Positions 7,067 to 13,178 of a DNA stretch of 18,152 nt are shown here, piece by piece. The notes under the pieces were generated by a model. The model made no database searches. It saw only the letters and a program-made list of their open reading frames with translations, and was not told the origin of the DNA. Within the stretch, counting starts at the first letter, position 1; every line of letters starts with the position of its first letter. Source of the stretch: DATHGT01 sp035317605 (lineage in GTDB: Bacteria > Methylomirabilota > Methylomirabilia > Rokubacteriales > CSP1-6); contig DATHGT010000187.1 of assembly GCA_035317605.1 (NCBI GenBank), positions 1 through 18,152 of the forward strand, given 5' to 3'. A program made the position numbers and the translations under genes.

Positions 7067-7600
7067 CTATTTCACCCTGATCGCGCGGCCGCCCGTCATG
7101 GTGACGAGGTCGGCCGAGGCCATACGGAACAGCGCGTTCGGGGTGCCCCCCGCGGCCCAGATCGTCTCGTGGCGGAGCAGGTCCTCGTCGATGAAGGTCT
7201 CCATCGGCTTGGCGTGACCGAGCGGAGGGATGCCGCCCACCGCGTAGCCGGCGTGCTCGCGCACGAACGCGGGCGGGGCCTTCTCGAGCGTCTCCTTGAG
7301 CAGCACCCCGATGCGCCACTCGTTGACGGTGTTGGCTCCGCTGGTGATGACGAGGATCGCGCGCCCGGTCGTCCCGGTCTTGAACACCAACGACTTCGCG
7401 ATCTGCCCGACGTCGCACTTCACCGCGCGCGCCGCCTCGGCCGCGGTGCGCGTGGCCTGCGCGGACTCCTGGACTTCGTACGCGAAGCCGAGCGCGCGCA
7501 GCGCGTCCTGAACCTTCTGCGCGCTCGGCGACAGCGCGGGCGCCGCGCTCGGCGGCGAAGCGTCGGCGTCGTTCGTGGCCGCGATCTCGTCAGCTGTCAT
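7067..7600 (-). CDS. YbaK/EbsC-family aminoacyl-tRNA editing (deacylase) protein
   Basis: This 177-residue protein carries the YbaK/ProX fold, which hydrolyses mischarged aminoacyl-tRNA, such as Cys- or Ala-tRNA(Pro), in trans. Readable markers are AQKVQDALRALGFAYEV at the start of the domain, QIAKSLVFKT with conserved Lys69, GGIPPLGH (122-129), and the typical IWAAGGTPNALF (147-158). The first 25 residues (Ala/Ser/Pro-rich) precede the conserved domain and could be a disordered tail. The ATG used has GGAG five bases before it. An internal start closer to the domain cannot be excluded. It is the first gene of the YbaK-74aa-permease-Uma2 run, and its substrate is not deducible. Confidence 0.88.
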   Translation of the reverse strand: MTADEIAATNDADASPPSAAPALSPSAQKVQDALRALGFAYEVQESAQATRTAAEAARAVKCDVGQIAKSLVFKTGTTGRAILVITSGANTVNEWRIGVLLKETLEKAPPAFVREHAGYAVGGIPPLGHAKPMETFIDEDLLRHETIWAAGGTPNALFRMASADLVTMTGGRAIRVK

Positions 7601-7630
7601 CCCCGCTCCGAGTGTCGTCTTGAATGATCG

Positions 7631-7666
7631 GTCCGCGGCGCGGGGACGAGCCCCGTCTCCCCGGAC
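7631..7666. other. Strong GC hairpin in the gap between hemG and the YbaK gene
   Basis: This lies in the 116-base gap between hemG and the YbaK-like gene, both on the minus strand. GGGGACG pairs with CGTC(T)CCCC around an AGCCC loop (7642-7662, one bulged T). GTCC and GGAC close an outer stem. It is about 50 bases after the hemG stop and 30 bases before the YbaK start. No T-run follows on the minus strand, so it may be a Rho-assisted end of the heme operon or a structured leader. The rest of the gap shows nothing I can assign. Confidence 0.35.
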
Positions 7667-7716
7667 ACTGCCTACACTATGCGAGTCACGCGCTCAAATC
7701 GAGCGAGAACGCGCGC

Positions 7717-9117
7717 TCATCCGGCGCCGAGCAGCGCTTCGGCGGCGTGCTCGCCAGAGCGCACGCAGTCGGCGATGCCGACGCCGCGGTACGCGCCTCC
7801 CGCGAGTGCCAGCCCCGGCAGTCCCGCGAGCGTGTGCTCGATCGCCTCGACGCGGTCGAGATGTCCGAGGCGGTACTGCGGCATCGAGGCGGGATGGCGG
7901 TGGACGCGCGTGAGCACGGGCTCGGCCACCACGCCGAGTGCGTCCGCCAGCTCGCCGCGGGCGCGCGCCTCGATCTCCTCGTCGTCGTCCCGCAGCGCGT
8001 CGCCGCCCAGAGCGCCGCCGACGAACGCGCGCATGAGCACGAAGCCCTCGGGCGCTCGCCCCGGATACTTCACGCTCGAGAACGTGCCGGCGAGCAGCGC
8101 GCGCCCCTCCGTGTGCGGCACCACGAAGCCGAAGCCGTCGAGCGGGTGCGGGACGTCGGCCCGCCGGTAGCCGAGCGAGACAGTGGCCGCCGAGCTGTAC
8201 TCGATCTCGCCGAGCAGCGCGGCGAGCTGGGGATCGACGTAGCGGACGAGCCGGGCCGCCGCGTGGGATTCCGCCGCGATCACCACGCGATCCGCGTCGA
8301 GCGACTCGCCGTCCGCCAGCACGATCCGCCAGCGACCGCCCTCCCGCTCGATCGTGCTCACGCGCTGCTTCAATCGCACCGCCCCCGCGGGCAGCCGCGA
8401 GGCCAGCGTGTCGGTCAGCTCCGACATCCCTCCCGCGAAGGTGACGAAGAGGCTCCAGCGCGCGCCGCTGGTGCCGGCCATCGGGGCGCGCCGGCTCGCG
8501 CGCCAGAGGGCCAGGATCACGCTGCGCTCGCGTCGCTCCAGCTCGAGAAAGCGCGGCATGGTCGCACCCAGACTCAGCTCGTCGGGATCGGCGGTGTAGA
8601 TGCCGGCGACGAGGGGCTGGGCCACGCGCTCGAGCGCCTCGCGCCCGAGCCGGCGGCGGACGAAGGCTCCGAGCGTCTCGTCGCCGCCGGAGACCCCGCG
8701 CGGCAACACGAGGTCGAGGGCCATGCGCAGCTTGCCCTGCCACGAGAAGAGACTCGACGTGAGGAACGGCGTGATCCGCGTGGGGGCCAGGAGCTGGAAG
8801 CCGTCGGGCAGCGGATGCAGCCGCCGTCGATGCCAGACGAACGTGCGGCGGTAACGGTCATCGGTGCGGACCAGCCGGTCCTCGATCCCGAGCCGCCGGC
8901 AGAGCGCCAGCGCCCACGGCTTTTCCGAGAGGAACGAATCGGGCCCCGATTCGACCAGGAAGCCGTCGACACGCTCGGTCTCGATCGTCCCGCCCACGCG
9001 GTCGCGCGCCTCCAGCAGGGTCAGCTCGAGATCGATCCGACGCTCGCGGGCCAGCTCGACGGCGCGGTGAGCCGCGGCCAGCCCGGCGACGCCGCCCCCG
9101 ATGACGGCGACCTTCAC
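7717..9117 (-). CDS. hemG: Oxygen-dependent FAD protoporphyrinogen/coproporphyrinogen oxidase
   Basis: This 466-residue flavoprotein is of the HemY/CgoX type (called hemG in many databases). It oxidises protoporphyrinogen IX, or coproporphyrinogen III in the Gram-positive-type pathway, late in heme synthesis. The FAD-binding start is clear: VKVAVIGGGVAGLAA with the G-x-G-x-x-G loop (7-12), Glu36 and DRVGGTIET (39-47). Further markers are SGPDSFLSEKP, LPRGVSGGDETLGAFVRRRLG, VAGIYTADPDELSL and the C-terminal FAD cap GGAYRGVGIADCVRSGEHAA (440-459). The GTG start overlaps the ferrochelatase stop in a GTGA, giving tight coupling. The frame stays open 78 codons further upstream, but that stretch lies inside hemH and is not conserved. 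Which porphyrin pathway is used cannot be told from this window. Confidence 0.93.
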   Translation of the reverse strand: MKVAVIGGGVAGLAAAHRAVELARERRIDLELTLLEARDRVGGTIETERVDGFLVESGPDSFLSEKPWALALCRRLGIEDRLVRTDDRYRRTFVWHRRRLHPLPDGFQLLAPTRITPFLTSSLFSWQGKLRMALDLVLPRGVSGGDETLGAFVRRRLGREALERVAQPLVAGIYTADPDELSLGATMPRFLELERRERSVILALWRASRRAPMAGTSGARWSLFVTFAGGMSELTDTLASRLPAGAVRLKQRVSTIEREGGRWRIVLADGESLDADRVVIAAESHAAARLVRYVDPQLAALLGEIEYSSAATVSLGYRRADVPHPLDGFGFVVPHTEGRALLAGTFSSVKYPGRAPEGFVLMRAFVGGALGGDALRDDDEEIEARARGELADALGVVAEPVLTRVHRHPASMPQYRLGHLDRVEAIEHTLAGLPGLALAGGAYRGVGIADCVRSGEHAAEALLGAG

Positions 9118-10028
9118 GCCGCGTTCACGACGAGATCGGCGAGGCCGGCGATGAAGGCGGGGTGATCTCCGACCGTGGCGGCTCGATGCAGGTTCAGCCC
9201 CTGAGCGCGCGCGTTCTCGACCGCCTCGACGTCGAGGTCGTAGAGCACCTCGACGTGATCGCACACGAAGCCGACCGGCACGACCACCGCGTGACGCTCG
9301 CCGTCGCGGGCCAGGCTGCGGACGACGGTGTTGACGTCCGGCTCCAGCCACGCATCTTCGGGCCGGCCGCTGCGGCTCTGATAGGCGAGCGACCAGCGCG
9401 CGTGATCGAGCTTGGTGGCGACGGCCCGCGCCACCGCCGTGAAGTCCTCGACGTAGGGTGACGCGTCGGCCATGGCCACGGGAATGCTATGGGCGGTGAA
9501 GATCAACGGCGCCCAGCGCCGGCCGTCCTCGGGTAGCTCACGCAGCGCGGCGCCGGCGCGGTCGACGAGCGCGTCGATGAAGCCGGGCTCCCGGCTCCAG
9601 GGTGGCGCGAACACGACCTCGGGGGCATCGCTCATGCGCGCGCGCGCCTCCGCGACGTCCTGCTGATAGCGCTCCCACGAGGCCTCGCAGCGCAGCGACG
9701 ACATGATCAAGCCCAGACACCGCCGCACGCCGCGCCCGGCCAGCTGCGCGAGCGTCTCGTGCAGGTAGGGCCGCCAGTTGCGCATCCCCACCCGCACTTC
9801 CATGAGGGTCCCGCGTCGGCTGAGGGCCTCGCCGAGCGCCCGCGACTGGGCCAGCGTGAGATCGTTCAGCGGCGACCGGCCGCCGGGCATGCGTTCGTAG
9901 TGGTGCACGACCTCTTCGAGCCGCTCGGTCGAGATGTGCCGCCCCCGCGTGACGTTGGCGAGAAACGGCCGGATCTCGTCCCGCTCCGTGGGTCCCCCGA
10001 ACGCGATCAGCACCACCGCGTCAACCAT
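9114..10028 (-). CDS. hemH: Ferrochelatase
   Basis: This 304-residue protein inserts iron into protoporphyrin IX, or coproporphyrin III if the CpfC route is used, at the end of heme synthesis. Family marks include VVLIAFGGP (5-13), MPGGRSPLN (48-56), GMRNWRPYL (81-89), LIFTAHSIP with catalytic His180, QSRSG, and VGFVCDHVEVLYDLD with Glu260. No C-terminal iron-sulfur extension is present. The ATG is inferred from family alignment. The frame stays open 30 codons upstream to a TTG, but that part is encoded by the palindromic repeat and is not ferrochelatase-like. The ATG overlaps the ribonuclease stop by eight bases and lacks a ribosome site, so expression probably depends on translation of the ribonuclease. 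Its 3' end overlaps hemG by four bases. Confidence 0.95.
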   Translation of the reverse strand: MVDAVVLIAFGGPTERDEIRPFLANVTRGRHISTERLEEVVHHYERMPGGRSPLNDLTLAQSRALGEALSRRGTLMEVRVGMRNWRPYLHETLAQLAGRGVRRCLGLIMSSLRCEASWERYQQDVAEARARMSDAPEVVFAPPWSREPGFIDALVDRAGAALRELPEDGRRWAPLIFTAHSIPVAMADASPYVEDFTAVARAVATKLDHARWSLAYQSRSGRPEDAWLEPDVNTVVRSLARDGERHAVVVPVGFVCDHVEVLYDLDVEAVENARAQGLNLHRAATVGDHPAFIAGLADLVVNAA

Positions 10029-11568
10029 CGGCAGATTGCAGGCGCGCCCCGGCTCCGCCGGGGCGAGGCGTAGACGGGGGGGTATGGGGGGCCATTTCGG
10101 GGCCCCCCATCCCAACAAAATCGATGAAGCCGCGGTCGACGTCGACGTCCGCTAGTTCCACGGTGACGTGGTCGCCGACGTCGAGCCCCTGAAAGCCGCG
10201 GACCACACGGCCCTCGATGGGCGGACTCGGAATGCGTACCCACGTGCCCTTCGCCGAGGCGCCGGTGACGAGACCGGGAAAGCGCTCACCGATCCGGTGG
10301 AGCAGCAGCAACGCGGCGGCCGACTTGCGGACCCGCCGCTCGACCTTTTCGGCGTTGTGCTCCTGCTCGGTGCAGTGACGGGCGAGGGCGACCAGCTCGC
10401 TCGCCTCATATGGCGATGGCCCGGAGGCCAGAGCGGCCTTCACCAACCGCTGGGTGATGAGGTCCGGGAAGCGGCGGTTGGGCGCCGTCGAGTGCGTGTA
10501 ATCGTGGACGGCCAGCCCGAAGTGACCGTCGCTCTGCCCCGCCCGCTCGACGGCGTATTCGCCGCGTCCCATCAGCTTGACGATGGCCAGCGAGAGATCG
10601 GGGAAGCGTTCGGGATCGGCGGCCCGCCGCCGGGTGAGGAAGGCCTCGAGCGCTCGGGCATCGGGAGCCGCGGGCAACCGCTCGCCGAGCCCTTGCGCCA
10701 GCTCGACGATGCGCTCCCACCGCTCGGGGGAGCGCAGCACGCGGCGAAACGACGGCATCCCGCGCGAGGCCAGGAACCGCGCGACCGTGCCGTTGGCGGC
10801 GATCATGACGTCTTCGATCAGCTCCTTCGCGCGGTTCTTCTCCTCGGCCCGGAGATCCTGGAGCTCGCCGTCGGCGAAGACGGGGCGTGCCTCGATCGTT
10901 TGCAGGCTCAGCGCCCCGCGCTCGTGGCGCACCTCTCGAAGCTGCTGAGCGACGCGGTCCTGCGTCCTGAGCTGATCGTCGAGACCCGAGACCGCGGCGA
11001 CCTTCGCGGGCGCGGGCGAGCCGCCCTCGAGCCACGCCGCGACGCCGTTGTAGGCGAGCTTGGCGTGGTTGCGCACGAGCGCGCTGAACACGCGCCCGTC
11101 GTCGACCGTGCCGTCGGCTCCCACGCCCATCTCGACCACCACGGCCACTCGGTCGGCGTCTTCGTTGAGCGAGGTCAGATCCGTCGACAGCTTCTCCGGC
11201 AGCATCGCGAAGACCCCGCCCGCGGTGTAGACCGACGTGGTGTTGTGGCGGGCGTGACCGTCGATGGCGGAGTCACGGCGGACCAGCGCGTCGACGTCGG
11301 CGACCGCGACCAGGATCGTCACCGCTCCGTTGGCCTGCGTCTCGGCCACGGTCAGCTGATCGAGATCGCGCGAGTCGTCGTTGTCGATCGAGCACCAGAG
11401 CCGGTCGCGGAGGTCGCGGACCGAGGCGTCGCCGGGGGCGGACTCGCGGAGGCGTTCGAGCTCGGCGAGCGCGGCCGGCGGATACTCGGGATCGAGGCCC
11501 AGCTCGGTCATCGCACGCCGGGCGATGGCGTGGAGATCGTGACGGCTACGGCTGCCCACGCGGCTCAC
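10021..11568 (-). CDS. RNB-domain ribonuclease (RNase II/R family), compact form
   Basis: This 515-residue exoribonuclease-like protein degrades RNA in the 3'-to-5' direction if active. The RNB signature SIDNDDSRDLDQL (60-72) supplies Asp62, Asp68 and Asp70, matching the first three metal-binding Asp residues of E. coli RNase II. The fourth is Gln71, which I believe is common in this compact subfamily. Other landmarks are MLPEKLSTDLTSLNEDADR, KELIEDVMIAAN, HFGLAVHDYTHSTAPNRRFPD with the nucleotide-binding Arg, and a C-terminal S1-like strand set ending GFIDFV (480-485). N-terminal cold-shock domains are absent. The last 30 residues are encoded by the palindromic repeat and look foreign. The GTG start is preceded by TACAAT, suggesting a leaderless message. 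Confidence 0.87.
   Translation of the reverse strand: MSRVGSRSRHDLHAIARRAMTELGLDPEYPPAALAELERLRESAPGDASVRDLRDRLWCSIDNDDSRDLDQLTVAETQANGAVTILVAVADVDALVRRDSAIDGHARHNTTSVYTAGGVFAMLPEKLSTDLTSLNEDADRVAVVVEMGVGADGTVDDGRVFSALVRNHAKLAYNGVAAWLEGGSPAPAKVAAVSGLDDQLRTQDRVAQQLREVRHERGALSLQTIEARPVFADGELQDLRAEEKNRAKELIEDVMIAANGTVARFLASRGMPSFRRVLRSPERWERIVELAQGLGERLPAAPDARALEAFLTRRRAADPERFPDLSLAIVKLMGRGEYAVERAGQSDGHFGLAVHDYTHSTAPNRRFPDLITQRLVKAALASGPSPYEASELVALARHCTEQEHNAEKVERRVRKSAAALLLLHRIGERFPGLVTGASAKGTWVRIPSPPIEGRVVRGFQGLDVGDHVTVELADVDVDRGFIDFVGMGGPEMAPHTPPSTPRPGGAGARLQSADG
10045..10110 (-). repeat. Two-hairpin palindromic element, copy B (ribonuclease C-terminus)
   Basis: Read on the minus strand, the element starts with hairpin 1: ATGGGGGGC, a 9-base loop and GCCCCCCAT (10084-10110), followed by ACCCCCC. 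An 18-base spacer leads to hairpin 2: CGCCCCGGC-GGA-GCCGGGGCG (10045-10065), a perfect 9-bp stem with GGA loop. Total length is 66 bases. It encodes roughly residues 487-508 of the ribonuclease, beyond the natural end of its S1-like domain, and lies just before the hemH start. The second copy is in hyuA at 14024-14092, in the same orientation relative to its host gene. Confidence 0.75.
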
Positions 11569-11574
11569 GCGGCC

Positions 11575-11580
11575 ATTGTA
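11575..11580 (-). promoter_or_regulatory. -10-like TACAAT upstream of the ribonuclease GTG
   Basis: TACAAT on the minus strand matches the -10 consensus at five of six positions and ends six bases before the GTG, a spacing that would start the transcript at the start codon. No clear -35 is seen. The sequence has no ribosome site. It supports the GTG chosen for the ribonuclease, though it is short and lies in a 62-base divergent spacer shared with the binding-protein promoter. Confidence 0.35.
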
Positions 11581-11595
11581 ACCACGGGAGCGGAC

Positions 11596-11624
11596 TTGAT
11601 TTCTTCGCCCCTTTTCCCTACGGT
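11596..11624 (+). promoter_or_regulatory. Promoter TTGATT-N17-TACGGT of the substrate-binding protein gene (leaderless)
   Basis: A sigma-70-like -35 (TTGATT) and a -10 (TACGGT) are separated by the ideal 17 bases. The -10 ends six bases before the ATG, placing the transcription start on the start codon. The same arrangement, with identical CTTGATTTC and CTACGGTCACG blocks, precedes hydantoinase B at 16864-16892. Conservation of the blocks between two unrelated genes, with a variable spacer, argues for a real promoter rather than chance. Confidence 0.6.
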
Positions 11625-11630
11625 CACGGC

Positions 11631-13175
11631 ATGACCACGCACACCGTCCGCCGACTGCTCGCGCTGTCTCTCGCCGCCGCCGTCCTGACCGCGATCGCGC
11701 CGGCCCCTTCGCGGGCCGCCGAGGGCGAGCTGCGCTACGGGCTGCACGTCACCCTGGCCCCCAAGTGGCTCGATCCCGGCGAGACCGAGGCGTTCCAGAC
11801 GCCGTACATGGTGCTCTACGCCGTGCACGACGCGCTCGTGAAGCCGATGCCGGGCAGCCCGATGGGGGCGCCGAGCCTGGCCGAGTCGTGGACGGAGGCC
11901 AAGGACCATCTGAGCTACACGTTCACGCTGCGGAAGAACGTGAAGTTCCACAACGGCGACCCCGTCACCGCCGACGACGTGAAGTTCTCGTTCGAGCGCT
12001 ACAAGGGCGCCAGCGCCACCCTGCTCAAGGCCAAGGTGAAGGAAGTGCAGGTCGTCTCGCCGGGGCAAGTCCGCTTCGTGCTCAAGGAGCCGTGGGCCGA
12101 TTTCATGACCTTCTACGGCACCACTGCAACGGGCGCGGGCTGGATCGTCCCCCGGAAGTACGTCGAGAAGGTCGGCGACGACGGCTTCAAGAACGCGCCG
12201 ATCGGCGCCGGCCCCTACAAGTTCGTGTCGACGAAGCCCGGGGTCGAGCTGGTGCTGGAGGCGTTCGACGGCTACTGGCGCAAGGTCCCCAGCATCAAGC
12301 GCGTGACCATGCGCACGATGACCGAGGAGAGCACGCGGGCCGCCGCGCTGCACGCCGGCGAGATCGACATCGCGTATCTCTTGACCGGTCCCGCCGCCGA
12401 GAAGGTCCGCAGCACCAAGGGCTTCGCGCTGAAGGCGCCGCTCGTGTCGGGCGCGTTCTGGCTGGAGCTGCCCGAGCAGTTCGACCCGAAGTCGCCGTGG
12501 GCCGACCGGCGCGTGCGCCAGGCCGCCAACCACGCCGTCGATCGGGCGAGCATCAACCAGGCGGAGACGCTCGGCTTCTCGCGCCTCACCGGCAGCATCG
12601 TCCCGCGCGTCTTCCAGTTCGCCCTGGTCTACGAGCCGCCGGCCTACGATCCCGCGCGCGCCAAGAAGCTCATGGCCGAGGCCGGCTATCCCAACGGATT
12701 CGACGGCGGCGACTTTCATCCGTTCCCGCCTTACAACTCGATGGCCGAGGCCATCGTGGGCAATCTCCAGACCATCGGCATCCGCACCAAGATGCGCATC
12801 ATGGAGCGCGCGGCCTACTTCGCGGCGTGGCGCGACAAGAAGCTGCACGGGGTGATCCTCGTGGTCACCGGCGCCTCCGGCAACGCGGCGACGCGCCTCG
12901 AGCCCTACGTGACCAAGGACGGGGTCTACGCGTACGGCTCGCTGCCCCAGATCGACGATCTTTACGTGCGGCAGGCGCGCGAGCTCGATACGAAGAAGCG
13001 CGAGGAGATGCTCCACCAGATCCAGAAGATCCTGCACGAGGGGGCGATGAACGTGCCGATCTACGAGCTGGCCTTCATCTGGGGCGTCGGCCCGCGGCTG
13101 GGCGAATCGACGGCCGGCGCCATCGCCGGCTATCCGTACACCGCGCCCATGGAAGACGTGACGCTCAAGAAGTAG
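11631..13175 (+). CDS. ABC transporter substrate-binding protein, family 5 (SBP_bac_5)
   Basis: This 514-residue secreted binding protein delivers peptides, opines, nickel complexes or similar small molecules to an ABC importer. The signal peptide is clear (Arg7-Arg8, a hydrophobic run of about 15 residues, APSRAA before residue 31), with no lipobox cysteine. The family pattern includes LRYGLHVTLAPKWLDPG, LAESWTEAKDHLSYTFTLRK, VKFHNGDPVTADDVKFSFER, IGAGPYKFV, DRRVRQAANHAVDR and AKKLMAEAGYPNGF. No permease or ATPase gene lies in the window, so it is an orphan, at least locally. Hydantoinase A starts three bases after its stop, so the two are co-transcribed, suggesting the ligand is the amide or lactam substrate of that enzyme. 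It is divergent from the ribonuclease. Confidence 0.92.
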   Translation: MTTHTVRRLLALSLAAAVLTAIAPAPSRAAEGELRYGLHVTLAPKWLDPGETEAFQTPYMVLYAVHDALVKPMPGSPMGAPSLAESWTEAKDHLSYTFTLRKNVKFHNGDPVTADDVKFSFERYKGASATLLKAKVKEVQVVSPGQVRFVLKEPWADFMTFYGTTATGAGWIVPRKYVEKVGDDGFKNAPIGAGPYKFVSTKPGVELVLEAFDGYWRKVPSIKRVTMRTMTEESTRAAALHAGEIDIAYLLTGPAAEKVRSTKGFALKAPLVSGAFWLELPEQFDPKSPWADRRVRQAANHAVDRASINQAETLGFSRLTGSIVPRVFQFALVYEPPAYDPARAKKLMAEAGYPNGFDGGDFHPFPPYNSMAEAIVGNLQTIGIRTKMRIMERAAYFAAWRDKKLHGVILVVTGASGNAATRLEPYVTKDGVYAYGSLPQIDDLYVRQARELDTKKREEMLHQIQKILHEGAMNVPIYELAFIWGVGPRLGESTAGAIAGYPYTAPMEDVTLKK

Positions 13176-13178
13176 CGC

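Noticed and set aside
7624..9165. Plus-strand open frame of about 513 codons opposite hemG
   Set aside because: It is the antisense shadow of a well-supported flavoprotein gene.
10029..10118. Upstream extension of ferrochelatase to a TTG
   Set aside because: The added 30 residues are encoded by the palindromic element. The family N-terminus begins at the internal ATG (VDAVVLIAFGGP).
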